Assembly: GCA_011455275.1 (NCBI GenBank)
Contig: CP015028.1
Coordinates: forward strand, 1,586,911-1,650,910
Source of the DNA: Pasteurellaceae bacterium Orientalotternb1
GTDB lineage: Bacteria > Pseudomonadota > Gammaproteobacteria > Enterobacterales > Pasteurellaceae
Length of the DNA stretch: 64,000 bases
Reading direction: 5' to 3'
Part shown: piece by piece, positions 45,085 to 55,942 of the stretch
Position numbering within the stretch: the first letter of the stretch is position 1
Layout of the letters: every line of letters starts with the position of its first letter
Translations under genes and position numbers: made by a program
The notes under the pieces: model-generated
Told to the model about the DNA's origin: nothing
Database searches by the model: none
What the model saw: only the letters and a program-made list of their open reading frames with translations

Positions 45085-47136
45085 ATGGATTTTTATGTCA
45101 TGTCAGCATCTGTTTTCCAACGTCCACCCTTTTGGGTTGCCATTGCGTTAATTGCCTTTGCACTCCTCCCAACAAAAGCATTAGATTATGGATTGTTTGA
45201 ATCAACCTCTGATGAGATTTTTTCAGCCATGGGGTGGGCGAGTTTCAATATCACTTGGATGTGGTTTTTGCCCTTACTTGCATTCCTATTGCCAAGTCAT
45301 CACAACACGGCGAGAGCCAAATTAGAATTAGTTGGTGTTGCATTGCTTTTTGTGTTTGTCTTTGTTTCTGCAATCATTGGCAAAATTGCTTTGGGCTATT
45401 CAACGCTCTTTCTGATCGTAGCTTTGATTGGGATTGCAACAAATGCACTGGCAACGCTTAAAATAATGCAAGGTGATCGCTTTATCATCGCTTCTTTAAT
45501 GAGCATCATCTTGTTAATTTTCTTTTTTATTGTTTATCCCACCGTGGCGATTTTTATCTCAATGTTCTTTAACGGCAGTGAGTTTGTTCCAAGCCAAGTC
45601 TTAAACATTATTAAACAGCCTTATGTCATCCGAGTCATTGGCAATTCATTAAGTGTTGCGGCAACCGTAGGCATTCTGTCTACCCTATTCGGCTTAATGT
45701 TCGCCCTCTATACCACCCGCATTGCAAAACGCACCGCATTCATTGGCAAAATCTTCTCCATTTTGCCGATTGTTACCCCGCCTTTCGTCGTTGGATTAGG
45801 TGTGACCTTAATGCTTGGACGATCTGGGTATGTGACTGCGTTTTTAGTTGAATATTTAGGCTTTAGCAATAACTGGCTCTATGGATTTACGGGAATTGTG
45901 ATTGCCCACACGCTTGCCCTGACTCCGATGTCTTTTATGATTTTAGAAGGTGCATTAAAATCTATTCACCCGTCAGTAGAAGAAGCGGCTTATACCTTAC
46001 GTTCTAACCGTTACCAAGCCTTTGCTTATATTATTTTCCCACTGTTAAAACCTGCATTAGCAAACTCGTTCTTAGTGGTTGTGATTCAATCCCTTGCAGA
46101 CTTTAGTACACCACTTGTACTTGGAGGCAGTTTCGATGTTATCGCCACTCAAATTTATTTCTACATTGCAGGATCACAATTAGATTATGCTTCAGCAAGC
46201 ACTTTAGGCACGATCTTGTTGATATTCTCACTAGCCATCTTTGTGGTGCAGTATCTCTGGATAGGCAACCGTTCCTATGTGACAGTCTCTGGCAAATCTT
46301 ACCGTGGCGAAGTTCAAGAACTGCCAAACGGACTAAAATGGTTCATTATGTGCAGTTTAGGCAGCTGGGTGTTATTTAACCTAGTACTTTACGGTAGCAT
46401 TTTCTACGGTAGTTTCACCGTCAATTGGGGGGTAGATTACACCTTAACGCTCAAAAACTACATTGCATTATTTGGGCAAGGATTTAGCGACGGAGCTTGG
46501 CCTTCACTGATTCAAACGGTTATTTTTGCAGCAAGTGCTGCCCCTATTACGGCACTTTTCGGGCTATTGATTGCTTACATTACCGTTCGCCGTCAATTCA
46601 AAGGCAAGAAAACACTCGAATTTCTCACGCTACTTTGCTTCGCTGTACCAGGAACCGTGGCTGGGGTCTCGTACATTATTGCCTTTAACAATGCACCGAT
46701 TTATCTGACTGGAACAGGGATCATCATTATCCTTTCTATGGTCATGCGAAATATGCCCGTGGGGATGCGAGCCGCAATTGCAGGGCTTGGGCAATTAGAT
46801 AAATCTCTCGATGAAGCTTCACTCTCACTGAAAGCAGGCTCATTTAAAACAATGTGTTTTATTGTGTTACCTTTACTGAAACCTGCCTTGCTCTCTGCAT
46901 TGGTGACCAGTTTCGTTCGAGCAATGACAACGGTCAGTGCCATTGTTTTCTTAGTCACTGCCGACACTCGCGTGGCAACCTCTTATATTTTAAACCGCGT
47001 AGAAGACGGTGAATATGGCATTGCCATTGCATATGGTTCAATTCTGATTGTGGTAATGATGTCAATTATTTTCTTGTTTGACTGGTTAGTTGGCGAGACT
47101 CGTATTGCGAAATCCAAAGCGAAGCAATCGAGTTAG
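45085..47136 (+). CDS. afuB: AfuB fused ABC permease, 683 aa
   Basis: Inner-membrane permease of AfuABC, with two FbpB-like permease modules fused in one chain (about residues 180-400 and 460-675). Each has an EAA-like loop: SVEEAAYTLRSNRYQAF and SLDEASLSLKAGSFKTM. An additional hydrophobic N-terminal region (about 1-155) is present as in A. pleuropneumoniae AfuB (about 687 aa). The start could also be ATG 45100. It lies 128 bases after afuA behind an uptake signal. Confidence 0.9.
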   Translation: MDFYVMSASVFQRPPFWVAIALIAFALLPTKALDYGLFESTSDEIFSAMGWASFNITWMWFLPLLAFLLPSHHNTARAKLELVGVALLFVFVFVSAIIGKIALGYSTLFLIVALIGIATNALATLKIMQGDRFIIASLMSIILLIFFFIVYPTVAIFISMFFNGSEFVPSQVLNIIKQPYVIRVIGNSLSVAATVGILSTLFGLMFALYTTRIAKRTAFIGKIFSILPIVTPPFVVGLGVTLMLGRSGYVTAFLVEYLGFSNNWLYGFTGIVIAHTLALTPMSFMILEGALKSIHPSVEEAAYTLRSNRYQAFAYIIFPLLKPALANSFLVVVIQSLADFSTPLVLGGSFDVIATQIYFYIAGSQLDYASASTLGTILLIFSLAIFVVQYLWIGNRSYVTVSGKSYRGEVQELPNGLKWFIMCSLGSWVLFNLVLYGSIFYGSFTVNWGVDYTLTLKNYIALFGQGFSDGAWPSLIQTVIFAASAAPITALFGLLIAYITVRRQFKGKKTLEFLTLLCFAVPGTVAGVSYIIAFNNAPIYLTGTGIIIILSMVMRNMPVGMRAAIAGLGQLDKSLDEASLSLKAGSFKTMCFIVLPLLKPALLSALVTSFVRAMTTVSAIVFLVTADTRVATSYILNRVEDGEYGIAIAYGSILIVVMMSIIFLFDWLVGETRIAKSKAKQSS

Positions 47137-47244
47137 CAACCCAAATGGGTTGTTTGCCCATTTTGGTGACAACAAGCGGTCAGATCAGACAAAAATTTTA
47201 CAAATGGTGAACTCTTTCACCCTAGCCGTTAAAAAGGATATTCA

Positions 47245-48300
47245 ATGAACTCACAAAATGATTTTTTAGTGCTGAAAAATGTCACTAAATCCTTCGGAAA
47301 AGCGACTGTAATTGATAACTTAAGCCTTTCCATTAAAAAAGGCACGATGGTCACGCTACTCGGGCCTTCTGGCTGTGGCAAAACCACCGTGTTACGCCTA
47401 GTTGCTGGATTGGAAAACCCTACCAGCGGTCAAATTTTTATTGATGGTGAAGATGTCACTCATCACTCGATTCAACAACGGGATATTTGTATCGTCTTCC
47501 AGTCTTATGCCCTCTTTCCACATATGTCGATTGGCGATAATGTTGGCTATGGCTTAAAGATGCAAGGTGTACCAAAAGCAGAACGAGATCAACGTGTAAA
47601 AGAAGCTCTCGAATTAGTTGATTTAGCAGGTTTTGCAGATCGTTACGTTGATCAAATTTCAGGCGGGCAACAGCAACGTGTTGCTTTAGCTCGAGCCCTG
47701 ATTTTAAAACCCAAAGTATTACTTTTTGACGAACCGCTGAGTAACCTTGATGCAAATTTACGTCGTTCAATGCGTGAAAAAATTCGTGAATTACAACAGC
47801 AACTTAATATCACATCCCTATATGTCACTCACGATCAAAGTGAAGCATTTGCGGTGTCTGATGAAGTGATTGTAATGGACAAAGGCATTATCAAACAAAA
47901 AGACAGTGCCAAAACGCTCTACCTGCAGCCCAATTCACTCTTTTTAGCGAATTTTATGGGGGAATCGACCATTTTAGAGGGCGTTCGTCACGGTGATGAA
48001 ATTCAAATTGGCGATTTTCGCTTTACGTTGCCGAATGCGGAACGGTTTAACGTACCAAATGGTAATTGCTTAGTGGGAATTCGCCCTGAAGCGATACAAC
48101 TTCTTCCCGAAGGAGAAGAAAATCAACGTTGTCAGCTTAAACAGGCCGTTTATATGGGCTCGTACTGGGAAGTTGTTGTGGTATGGCAAAGAAAAGACAT
48201 CATGATCAATTTGAATCCACAGCAATACAATGAAAATCAACTCTCCCATTATTTAAATTTAGCACATCAAGGTATTTTCTTACTGAATCCTGAAGCCTAA
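47245..48300 (+). CDS. afuC: AfuC ABC transporter ATPase, 351 aa
   Basis: ATP-hydrolysing subunit of AfuABC. It has Walker [10 protein letters not shown] (40-48), signature ISGGQQQR (138-145) and Walker B KVLLFDEP (157-164), followed by an H-loop (YVTHDQSEA) and a C-terminal TOBE-like regulatory domain. Length matches FbpC/AfuC proteins. AAAGGAT precedes the start. A strong bidirectional terminator follows. Confidence 0.95.
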   Translation: MNSQNDFLVLKNVTKSFGKATVIDNLSLSIKKGTMVTLLGPSGCGKTTVLRLVAGLENPTSGQIFIDGEDVTHHSIQQRDICIVFQSYALFPHMSIGDNVGYGLKMQGVPKAERDQRVKEALELVDLAGFADRYVDQISGGQQQRVALARALILKPKVLLFDEPLSNLDANLRRSMREKIRELQQQLNITSLYVTHDQSEAFAVSDEVIVMDKGIIKQKDSAKTLYLQPNSLFLANFMGESTILEGVRHGDEIQIGDFRFTLPNAERFNVPNGNCLVGIRPEAIQLLPEGEENQRCQLKQAVYMGSYWEVVVVWQRKDIMINLNPQQYNENQLSHYLNLAHQGIFLLNPEA

Positions 48301-48301
48301 A

Positions 48302-48336
48302 AAAATGGTTTCTTCCCAAAAGGAAGAAACCATTTT
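48302..48336. terminator. bidirectional terminator between afuC and argO
   Basis: AAAATGGTTTCTTCC (48302-48316) and GGAAGAAACCATTTT (48322-48336) form a 15-bp stem with a 5-base loop. It lies between convergent genes. Confidence 0.9.
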
Positions 48337-48339
48337 CTT

Positions 48340-48966
48340 TTAAATCGTCTCCAGTAATTTAACAGCGTAAAGCAATAGACTAAAGGCAATCACATACATA
48401 ATAAGCCCAGTAATTGAATCCAAAATCTGCCACGTTCGACGTTTCTCAAAATACGGGCGAAGCAATCCAGCACCGTAACCTAATCCGAAAAACCATAATA
48501 GCGAACAGAGCAATGCACCAATTAGAAACTGAATTTTTTCATCGAAATTGAGCGTCCCACCAATGCCGCCAATAATGGCGACCGTATCAATATAAACGTG
48601 TGGGTTGAGCAATGTAATCGCCAACGTGATTAAAATCACTTTTTTCAAACTCGCCTTTTCTGCCTGTTGTGCGACTAATTGGCTTGTTCCCCGATAGGCA
48701 CTCACAAAAGAACGGCTACCATAAGTCAGCAGAAAAATCGCCCCCACGAAAGCAAGTGCTAAACTCGCCCAAGGTGATTGAGAAATGAGCGAACCCAGCC
48801 CTAACACGCCAATGCCCATTAACACCACATCACAGAAAAAGCAGATCAACGCCACCCAAAAAACGTGCTGCTTGAGAATACCTTGTTTTAATACGAAAGC
48901 ATTTTGGGCACCGATAGAGACAATCAGCCCAAAACAGACGATAAAGCCCTGTAAAAAGGTTTCCAT
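48340..48966 (-). CDS. argO: LysE/ArgO-family amino-acid exporter, 208 aa
   Basis: Small inner-membrane exporter of basic amino acids, probably arginine. Six hydrophobic segments are present, and the N-terminal FIVCFGLIVSIGAQNAFVLKQGI carries the LysE-family GAQN motif. NPHVYIDTVAIIGGIGG is the second conserved block. Length matches E. coli ArgO (211). It is single-gene, between a terminator and a repeat-rich gap. Lysine rather than arginine specificity cannot be excluded. Confidence 0.85.
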   Translation of the reverse strand: METFLQGFIVCFGLIVSIGAQNAFVLKQGILKQHVFWVALICFFCDVVLMGIGVLGLGSLISQSPWASLALAFVGAIFLLTYGSRSFVSAYRGTSQLVAQQAEKASLKKVILITLAITLLNPHVYIDTVAIIGGIGGTLNFDEKIQFLIGALLCSLLWFFGLGYGAGLLRPYFEKRRTWQILDSITGLIMYVIAFSLLLYAVKLLETI

Positions 48967-49020
48967 AATTTTTTCCTATTTTTATTCTGTATAATAAGAA
49001 CTTTTAGATTTTCAAGGTTC

Positions 49021-49052
49021 CCTACTTTCTTTGCTTCGCCAAAGAAAGTAGG
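49021..49052. repeat. intergenic hairpin repeat, ACTTTCTTTG type
   Basis: CCTACTTTCTTTG (49021-49033) is perfectly complementary to CAAAGAAAGTAGG (49040-49052), with loop CTTCGC, and a further AAAGAAAGG follows. I have seen this style of intergenic repeat in several Gram-negative genomes. The 48967-49228 gap holds this, a CCCGTGT/ACACGGG hairpin near 49151, uptake-signal fragments and no gene. Confidence 0.55.
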
Positions 49053-49228
49053 CAAAGAAAGGAGCACCCGATAGTGCGAGTTTCCAACTCGTGCCAAACA
49101 GTCTCTGCGAGAAATTGAACATCGTAAGCCGCTTGTAAGAAATACCAACACCCGTGTGGACACGGGCGTTATCAGTACTGAATATTTTCCTACCAATTTG
49201 CAAAATATTCGCAAGATCTCACTGCTTG

Positions 49229-52093
49229 TTAGTGTGCTTCGTCCCAGTTTTCACCGATACCCACTTCCGCAATCAGCGGTACTCGCATTGCGATCGCTTT
49301 TTCCATTTCGGCTTTGATGATGGCAGTGTAATGCTCCACACGCTCGACTTTAACTTCAAACACCAATTCATCGTGCACTTGCATAATCATCTGAATATCC
49401 TCGCTGCCTTGAATCGCTTGATGAATACCGATCATAGCGACTTTAATAATATCCGCCGCTGTGCCCTGCATTGGGGCATTGATGGCGACACGTTCCGCAG
49501 CCTTGCGGCGAATAGCATTGCTCGATTGCATATCGGGCAGATACAAACGGCGACCAAACAAGGTTTCCACATAGCCTTTGGCGGCGGCAGTTTCACGAAT
49601 ATCCATCATAAACTGCTGCACCGCTGGGTAGCGTTGGAAATAGCGTTCCATATAACGTTTGGCATCGGCTCGGCTGATGCCCAGTTGGTTTGAGAGCCCG
49701 AAATCGCTCATTCCATAAATTAGCCCAAAGTTGATCGCCTTAGCACTGCGACGTTGCTCACTGGTCACTGCCTCCAACGGCACCCCGAAAATTTCCGCAG
49801 CGGTTGAACGGTGAATATCTTTGCCTTCGGCGAAAGCCTTAATCATATTCGCATCGTTGGCGAGATGTGCCATTATTCGTAGCTCGATTTGTGAATAGTC
49901 CGCCGCCACGATTTTGTAGCCGTTCCGAGCAATAAAGGCTTGGCGAATACGTCTGCCTTGCTCGGTGCGAATTGGAATGTTCTGCAAGTTTGGATCACTT
50001 GATGAAAGTCGCCCCGTTGCCGTAACGGCTTGGTGATAAGAGGTATGCACTCTGCCCGTCTGTTTGTTGATCATCTGCGGCAATTTATCGGTATAGGTCG
50101 ATTTCAACTTGCTCAAGCCACGATGTTCCATCAGCAACACAGGCACTTGATGCCCCATTTGGGCCAATTCTTCCAACACTTCTTCGTTGGTTGAAGGTGC
50201 ACCTTTCGGGGTTTTCTTCAAAATCGGCAAGCCAAGTTTGTTAAATAAAATCTCTTGCAGCTGTTTGGTCGATGCCAAATTGAACACCTCGCCCGCTTCT
50301 GTATGGACTTGCTGCTCTAATTCGGCTAAACGTTGTTCGATTTCGATTGATTGCTGACGAAGGAGCTGCGGGTCGATCAGCACGCCATTGCGTTCCACTT
50401 GCGACAGCACACTGACTAGTGGCATTTCGATCTGTTCAAACAATTTCAACAATTCAGGGCTTTTCGCCAGCGCCATTGACAACACTTGATGCAATTTCAT
50501 CGTAATATCGGCATCTTCTGCGGCATATTCGGTTGCTTGCTCAATCGCAATTTGGTCAAAGGTTTTCTGATTTTTGCCTTTACCCGCCAGCTCTTCAAAC
50601 GGAATCGTTTGATGCCCAAGATAGCGATCCGCCAAGTCGTCCATATTGTGTCGTCCCGTGCTGTTTAAGGTGTAGGATTCCAACATCGTATCGAATGCTA
50701 CGCCTTGCAGGGCAATGCCATTACGGGCAAAAATGGTTAAATCATATTTGATATTCTGCCCAATTTTTTGGATGGCGGAATTTTCCAAAATTGGTTTTAA
50801 CGCCTTGAGTACTGTGGCTTTGTCAAGCTGTTCAGGCAATAAATCAATGGTCGGTTCACTCGCTTGTGTAAACAGATCATTCTGCTGCGGTTCGCTGATT
50901 TCCCCTTTGTGAGCCAGCGGAATATAGCACGCTTCGCCATTTTCCAAGCCGAAAGAAATCCCCACCAAATTCGCCACCATCGGATCGATAGCATCCGTTT
51001 CGGTATCCACTACAAACAATGTGGCTTGTTGTAATTTGCCAAGCCATTGCTCGAACAAAGCTTGATTATTGATACATTGATAAGCGGTGCGATCAATCTC
51101 AACTTTTACTATATTCGCCATATTTGCAAAATTTGGCTCGGAACTAACCGCTTGTGTGGCTTGATAATTGTTCGGAATCTTCTCCGCTGCCGTTTGAGTG
51201 ACGGGGTTAGCATCGTTCATCACTTCATTTAGCCAGCGTTTAAATTCATAACGCCCAAATAATTCCACCAGCTGATCACGCTGCTGTGGTTGAGTCAGCA
51301 GTTGATCGTGAGTCAAGTCTAACGGCACATCGGTCTTGATAGTGGCAAGCAGATAGGATAAATCCGCCGTTTCTTTTTCGGCTTCTAATTTCGGTGCGAA
51401 GGTTTTCGCCCCACGAAATGACAGGGTGACAACCTTGTCCAAATTGGCATAAATGTCTTTCATCGAGCCGATGCCTTGCAACAACGCAATCGCCGTTTTC
51501 TCGCCCACGCCTTTCACGCCTGGAATGTTGTCCGAACTGTCACCGAGGAGTGCGAGATAGTCGATAATCAGCTCTGGCGGAATACCATATTTTTCAATCA
51601 CTCCTTCACGGTCAAGCAAGGTATTGTTCATCGTATTGATCAACATAATATGCTCATTAACTAGCTGGGCCATATCCTTATCGCCCGTGCTGATCAGCAC
51701 ATTTTTACCGTCTTTGGCAGCTTGTACCGCAAGCGTCCCAATCACATCGTCCGCTTCCACGCCTTCAATCGACAGCAATGGAATACCAAGGGCTTTAATC
51801 ATTTGATGCAGCGGCTGAATTTGCGAACGCAATTCATCAGGCATTGGCGGGCGGTGAGATTTGTACTTTTCAAACAGTTCATCACGAAAGGTTTTGCCTT
51901 TGGCATCAAACACCACCGCAATATGACTTGGCTCCACCTGTGCAATCAGGCTTTTCAGCATATTCAGCACGCCATACATTGCCCCAGTCGGTTCACCTTG
52001 TTTGTTGGTGAGCGGAGGAAATGCGTAGAATGCACGATAAAGATAGGAAGAGCCGTCCACAAGAACGAGCGGATTAGGTGCGATAGTTGCCAT
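49229..52093 (-). CDS. polA: DNA polymerase I PolA, 954 aa
   Basis: Repair and Okazaki-fragment polymerase. The N-terminal 5' nuclease domain (residues about 1-290, starting [19 protein letters not shown]) carries [20 protein letters not shown]. The 3'-5' exonuclease has [11 protein letters not shown], so it is probably active. The polymerase domain has [15 protein letters not shown] and [14 protein letters not shown] 52093 is chosen over the frame start at 52225, which adds 44 residues unlike the family. Slightly longer than E. coli PolA (928). Confidence 0.96.
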   Translation of the reverse strand: MATIAPNPLVLVDGSSYLYRAFYAFPPLTNKQGEPTGAMYGVLNMLKSLIAQVEPSHIAVVFDAKGKTFRDELFEKYKSHRPPMPDELRSQIQPLHQMIKALGIPLLSIEGVEADDVIGTLAVQAAKDGKNVLISTGDKDMAQLVNEHIMLINTMNNTLLDREGVIEKYGIPPELIIDYLALLGDSSDNIPGVKGVGEKTAIALLQGIGSMKDIYANLDKVVTLSFRGAKTFAPKLEAEKETADLSYLLATIKTDVPLDLTHDQLLTQPQQRDQLVELFGRYEFKRWLNEVMNDANPVTQTAAEKIPNNYQATQAVSSEPNFANMANIVKVEIDRTAYQCINNQALFEQWLGKLQQATLFVVDTETDAIDPMVANLVGISFGLENGEACYIPLAHKGEISEPQQNDLFTQASEPTIDLLPEQLDKATVLKALKPILENSAIQKIGQNIKYDLTIFARNGIALQGVAFDTMLESYTLNSTGRHNMDDLADRYLGHQTIPFEELAGKGKNQKTFDQIAIEQATEYAAEDADITMKLHQVLSMALAKSPELLKLFEQIEMPLVSVLSQVERNGVLIDPQLLRQQSIEIEQRLAELEQQVHTEAGEVFNLASTKQLQEILFNKLGLPILKKTPKGAPSTNEEVLEELAQMGHQVPVLLMEHRGLSKLKSTYTDKLPQMINKQTGRVHTSYHQAVTATGRLSSSDPNLQNIPIRTEQGRRIRQAFIARNGYKIVAADYSQIELRIMAHLANDANMIKAFAEGKDIHRSTAAEIFGVPLEAVTSEQRRSAKAINFGLIYGMSDFGLSNQLGISRADAKRYMERYFQRYPAVQQFMMDIRETAAAKGYVETLFGRRLYLPDMQSSNAIRRKAAERVAINAPMQGTAADIIKVAMIGIHQAIQGSEDIQMIMQVHDELVFEVKVERVEHYTAIIKAEMEKAIAMRVPLIAEVGIGENWDEAH

Positions 52094-52146
52094 GAGAAAT
52101 CTCTTATTGAAAGTCAAAATCACTACATTATACCGAAAATGAACTA

Positions 52147-52218
52147 ACAAGCGGTCGGTTTTCACAAAAGTTTTGCAAATTGGAAATTGCAAAAAATCAG
52201 TGAAATCAGACCGCTTGT
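52147..52218. terminator. inverted uptake-signal pair between polA and pckA
   Basis: ACAAGCGGTC (52147-52156) faces GACCGCTTGT (52209-52218) across an AAGTTTTGCAAAT-rich loop. It lies in the gap between the pckA stop and polA start on the minus strand. Confidence 0.5.
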
Positions 52219-52226
52219 AAAACAAA

Positions 52227-52252
52227 AGGGAGCCAATTTGATTTGGCTCCCT
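52227..52252 (-). terminator. pckA intrinsic terminator
   Basis: AGGGAGCCAA (52227-52236) pairs with TTGGCTCCCT (52243-52252). On the minus strand it is followed by TTTTGTTTT, as expected just after the pckA stop. Confidence 0.8.
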
Positions 52253-52273
52253 GTAATTTATGCGTTGATGAGA

Positions 52274-53884
52274 TTAACGTTTCGGACCTGCCGCTACTAA
52301 TGCTTTACCTTCATCATTAGTGGTGTATTTCTCAAAGTTTTTCACGAAACGACCCGCTAAATCTTCCGCTTTCGCTTGCCATTGAGCTTTGTCAGCGTAA
52401 GTATCGCGTGGGTCTAAAATCGCAGGGTTTACACCTGGTAAGGCTGTTGGTACAGCTAAATCAAAGATTGGTAATTGTTTCATTTCTGCATTTTCAATTG
52501 AACCATCTAAAATGGCATCAATGATACCACGAGTGTCTTTGATTGAGATACGTTTACCTGTACCGTTCCAACCAGTGTTCACTAAGTAGGCTTCAGCACC
52601 TGCAGCTTCCATACGTTTCACTAACACTTCAGCATATTTAGTTGGGTGAAGTGATAAGAATGCGGCTCCAAAACAGGCTGAGAAGGTTGGAGTTGGTTCT
52701 GTGATGCCACGTTCTGTACCCGCTAATTTCGCCGTGAAACCAGATAAGAAGTAGTATTTGGTTTGTTCTGGGGTCAATTTAGACACTGGCGGTAACACAC
52801 CGAACGCATCAGCCGTTAAGAAAATCACTTTTTTCGCATGACCTGCTTTTGACACTGGCTCAACAATGTTGTCGATGTGGTAAATTGGGTAAGAAACACG
52901 GGTATTTTCCGTTTTTGAACCGTCTGCGAAGTCGATTGTGCCGTCTTCACGCACAACTACGTTTTCTAATAACGCATCACGTTTGATTGCACGGTAGATG
53001 TCTGGCTCGTTTTCTTCAGAAAGGTTGATCGTTTTCGCATAGCAACCGCCTTCGTAGTTGAATACGCCGTCATCGTCCCAACCGTGTTCATCATCACCAA
53101 TAAGTTTACGTTTTGGATCGGTTGAAAGGGTGGTTTTACCTGTACCTGATAAACCAAAGAATACGGCCACATCACCTTTTTCACCCACGTTTGCAGAACA
53201 GTGCATTGAGGCAATGCCTTTAAGTGGTAACCAGTAGTTCATCAATGAGAATAGACCTTTCTTCATCTCACCGCCGTACCAAGTACCGCCGATTAATTGG
53301 ATTTTTTCAGTAATGTTGAACGCCACGAAGTTTTCAGAATTCAAACCTTGCTCTTTCCAGTTCGGATTGGTGACTTTAGACCCATTCATTACCACGAAAT
53401 CTGGCGTGAAGTTTGCTAATTCAGCTTCTGTTGGACGAATGAACATATTTTTAACGAAGTGGGCTTGCCACGCAACTTCTGTTACAATACGCACTGCAAC
53501 ACGGCTATCTGGGTTTGCACCACAGAATGCATCAATCACAAATAAACGTTTATTTGAAAGTTGGTTAGTCACTAACTCTTTTAAACTTTGCCAAGTAGCT
53601 TGGTTCATTGGTTTGTTGTCATTTTTTACGGCATCACTTGTCCACCAAACAGTATCTTTAGTATTTTCATCTAATACGATGAATTTATCTTTTGGCGAGC
53701 GACCTGTAAAAATCCCTGTGTCCACCGCAACAGCACCTGTTGTGGTTAAGCGACCTTTTTCAAAGCCTTCTAGCTCAGGTTTCATTTCTTCTTCAAAGAG
53801 TTGTTCATAGCTTGGGTTATAAACAACTTCTTTTACGTTTGTGATACCTAAAAGTTCTAGTTCTTGAATAACACGATTTGACAT
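52274..53884 (-). CDS. pckA: ATP-dependent phosphoenolpyruvate carboxykinase PckA, 536 aa
   Basis: Converts oxaloacetate and ATP to PEP and CO2; in CO2-loving Pasteurellaceae it also runs in the fixing direction toward succinate. The kinase P-loop [13 protein letters not shown] and the metal-binding GDDEHGWDD segment are present, as is the substrate site GRSPKDKF near residues 59-66. Length is normal. It precedes polA with its own terminator between. A CRP-like site lies upstream. Confidence 0.97.
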   Translation of the reverse strand: MSNRVIQELELLGITNVKEVVYNPSYEQLFEEEMKPELEGFEKGRLTTTGAVAVDTGIFTGRSPKDKFIVLDENTKDTVWWTSDAVKNDNKPMNQATWQSLKELVTNQLSNKRLFVIDAFCGANPDSRVAVRIVTEVAWQAHFVKNMFIRPTEAELANFTPDFVVMNGSKVTNPNWKEQGLNSENFVAFNITEKIQLIGGTWYGGEMKKGLFSLMNYWLPLKGIASMHCSANVGEKGDVAVFFGLSGTGKTTLSTDPKRKLIGDDEHGWDDDGVFNYEGGCYAKTINLSEENEPDIYRAIKRDALLENVVVREDGTIDFADGSKTENTRVSYPIYHIDNIVEPVSKAGHAKKVIFLTADAFGVLPPVSKLTPEQTKYYFLSGFTAKLAGTERGITEPTPTFSACFGAAFLSLHPTKYAEVLVKRMEAAGAEAYLVNTGWNGTGKRISIKDTRGIIDAILDGSIENAEMKQLPIFDLAVPTALPGVNPAILDPRDTYADKAQWQAKAEDLAGRFVKNFEKYTTNDEGKALVAAGPKR

Positions 53885-53950
53885 ACTAACACCTCATAAT
53901 GGTTAAAATTAAAAACTGGGTGTATTGTAAAGGAGTTCAAAAATAAAAAA

Positions 53951-53966
53951 TGTTATCTACATCAAA
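53951..53966 (-). promoter_or_regulatory. weak CRP-like site upstream of pckA
   Basis: TGTTA-TCTACA-TCAAA matches eight of ten consensus positions and lies 67 bases from the pckA start. CRP control of pckA is known in relatives; this site is only a candidate. Confidence 0.35.
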
Positions 53967-54112
53967 TTTTTGAAAAATAATTTAAAAATTTACAAAAAAA
54001 TCAGTTGATTTGATAGAATGATGCTCGTTTAAAGATAAAAACACGTCACTTATTAACTTTATTTTTACATTTAAAAAATATCTTTTTTACACGTATAACA
54101 AATAGGTGCATT

Positions 54113-54388
54113 ATGCGACTCCTTATTGTATTTTTAACCTTCCTTTTGGGATATTTACAATTTAGCTTTTGGTTTGGTAAGAATGGCTGGAACGATTACA
54201 AAACGGCACAGACCACCGTTGAGCAGCTGAAAAATGAAAATGCTGAATTGACTACACGCAATAATCTACTTGCCGCAGAAATCCAAGATCTGAAAACGGG
54301 CGTTAACGCATTAGAAGAAAGAGCACGCTTTGAACGCGAAATGATCAAAGAAGATGAAATGTTTTATCGCATTGTGCCACGGCATTGA
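54113..54388 (+). CDS. ftsB: cell division protein FtsB, 91 aa
   Basis: Bitopic divisome protein. An N-terminal membrane helix ([20 protein letters not shown], about residues 3-22) is followed by a coiled coil (about 33-75, with [13 protein letters not shown]) and the C-terminal FYRIVPRH typical of FtsB. It lies just upstream of ispD, the conserved order in gammaproteobacteria. Confidence 0.92.
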   Translation: MRLLIVFLTFLLGYLQFSFWFGKNGWNDYKTAQTTVEQLKNENAELTTRNNLLAAEIQDLKTGVNALEERARFEREMIKEDEMFYRIVPRH

Positions 54389-54411
54389 TTCTAATAAATA
54401 AGGAAATAAAG

Positions 54412-55092
54412 ATGAATCGCAATGTTGTAGCCATCATTCCTGCCTCTGGTGTAGGTAGCAGAATGGCAACCGATAAACCAAAACAGTATTTGTCTTTATT
54501 AGGCAAGACGATTTTAGAACATACCCTATCCCCTTTTATTGCCCACCCACAAATTACTAAAATTGTGGTCGCCGTATCCGATACTGATCCCTACTATTCA
54601 TCATTAGCCATTTTACAGCACCCTAAAATTTCGGTCGTTTTTGGGGGGGAAACACGAGCCCACTCGGTACTTAATGCGTTGCATAGTTTAGCCAAAGACG
54701 ATTGGGCGTTGGTACACGATGCGGCTCGCCCATTGATCAAGCGGTCAGATCTGGACAACATTTTGCAAGTCCAATCGGCTCAAGGGGCGATTCTTGCCAC
54801 ACCTTGTGTTGATACTATGAAACGTACTTCAGACGGCAAGCAGATTTCGCATACGGAAGATCGCAGCACACTCTGGCACGCACTTACACCGCAATTTTTC
54901 CCTGCAAAAATCTTACAAGCTGCCATTGAAAACGCTCTTGAAAAAGGTTTACCTGTCACCGATGAAGCTTCAGCAATGGAACTTGCTGGTGTACAACCAT
55001 TATTAGTGGCTGGTCGTAGCGACAATTTAAAAATCACCCGCCCCGAAGATTTAGCCCTAGCGGAATTTTACTTATTAAAAGAGAAGGAATAA
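54412..55092 (+). CDS. ispD: 2-C-methyl-D-erythritol 4-phosphate cytidylyltransferase IspD, 226 aa
   Basis: Third enzyme of the non-mevalonate isoprenoid pathway. The CTP-binding motif IIPASGVGSRMATDKPKQYL is near residues 8-27, and VHDAARPLI is the second conserved block. ATG 54412 follows AAGGAAA; the frame opens earlier, at 54385 inside ftsB, but that adds no family sequence. ispF starts 3 bases after its stop. Confidence 0.95.
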   Translation: MNRNVVAIIPASGVGSRMATDKPKQYLSLLGKTILEHTLSPFIAHPQITKIVVAVSDTDPYYSSLAILQHPKISVVFGGETRAHSVLNALHSLAKDDWALVHDAARPLIKRSDLDNILQVQSAQGAILATPCVDTMKRTSDGKQISHTEDRSTLWHALTPQFFPAKILQAAIENALEKGLPVTDEASAMELAGVQPLLVAGRSDNLKITRPEDLALAEFYLLKEKE

Positions 55093-55095
55093 CAG

Positions 55096-55572
55096 ATGAT
55101 TAGAATTGGACACGGTTTTGATGTACACGCCTTTAGCGAGCAAGGCCCGTTGATTATTGGTGGCGTAAGCGTTCCCTATGAGAAAGGCTTTATCGCTCAT
55201 TCCGATGGCGATGTTGCATTACACGCCTTAACCGATGCGTTGCTCGGTGCCGCAGCTTTGGGCGATATTGGCAAGCTTTTCCCTGATACCGATATGCAAT
55301 ACAAAGGGGCAAACAGCCGCCACTTGCTGATTGAAGCCTATCGCCAAGTGCAAACAACAGGCTATAAAGTAGGCAATGTAGATATCACCATCATCGCCCA
55401 AGCCCCTAAAATGCGACCATACATCGACCAAATGCGTCAAGCGATCGCCGAAGATCTACAATGCAACATCAGTCAAGTCAATGTAAAAGCTACCACCACC
55501 GAAAAACTCGGTTTTACAGGGCGTGGCGAAGGTATTGCTTGCGAAGCGGTTGCCTTGTTAGTCAAAGCCTAA
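55096..55572 (+). CDS. ispF: 2-C-methyl-D-erythritol 2,4-cyclodiphosphate synthase IspF, 158 aa
   Basis: Fifth enzyme of the same isoprenoid pathway. The zinc site uses D9 and H11 (GHGFDVHAF) and the histidine in [11 protein letters not shown]. The C-terminal [15 protein letters not shown] is conserved. It is translationally adjacent to ispD. The fourth enzyme, ispE, lies 4 kb downstream in this window. Confidence 0.97.
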   Translation: MIRIGHGFDVHAFSEQGPLIIGGVSVPYEKGFIAHSDGDVALHALTDALLGAAALGDIGKLFPDTDMQYKGANSRHLLIEAYRQVQTTGYKVGNVDITIIAQAPKMRPYIDQMRQAIAEDLQCNISQVNVKATTTEKLGFTGRGEGIACEAVALLVKA

Positions 55573-55942
55573 TTTGCAAAAATTAAGCGGAACTACCCGC
55601 TTGTAATGGGGGTAAAGATCAATTTACCCTTTTTTCTTTTATAAAACATTTCAATAAAATTTGATCTCAACCAAATTTTCACTTCATTTTTACCCATCAT
55701 TTGATAAATTTTTAAACGTATAAATAAAATATCACTCCATTAGTCATTTACAATACCAAATGTATTTGCCAAAATTTAATATGAGAAAACAGTACAATTT
55801 CCGTACTATTTCATACTATTCAAACAACATCACTGTAACCTTTATCTCCTAATTAAGTGCAGTCTAAACACTAGTTTAGCCGCTCTTGTTAAGATAATTC
55901 ATTGTAAATTTGACACTTTTACGTTCATTATTTGGAGTCACC
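55573..55942. other. 370-base AT-rich gap with no recognised gene
   Basis: It starts with an uptake signal, then becomes strongly AT-rich. An AGTAC-N7-GTACT inverted repeat lies near 55791-55807, and CTAAAC-type direct elements near 55860-55880 could be operator half sites. I see no tRNA or clear terminator. It is the likely control region of the small membrane protein at 55943. Confidence 0.4.

Noticed and set aside
43922-48300. calling afuABC a ferric-iron importer (fbpABC)
   Set aside because: The proteins match AfuABC, the promoter has a CRP box rather than a Fur box, and AfuA of A. pleuropneumoniae is known to bind sugar phosphates.
49154-49693. 179-residue plus-strand frame over the polA 3' end
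   Set aside because: Antisense to the conserved PolA polymerase domain; its composition (His/Phe/Arg) is that of a shadow frame.
51722-52147. 141-residue plus-strand frame antisense to the polA 5' end
   Set aside because: It covers the conserved 5' nuclease domain on the other strand and has no support of its own.
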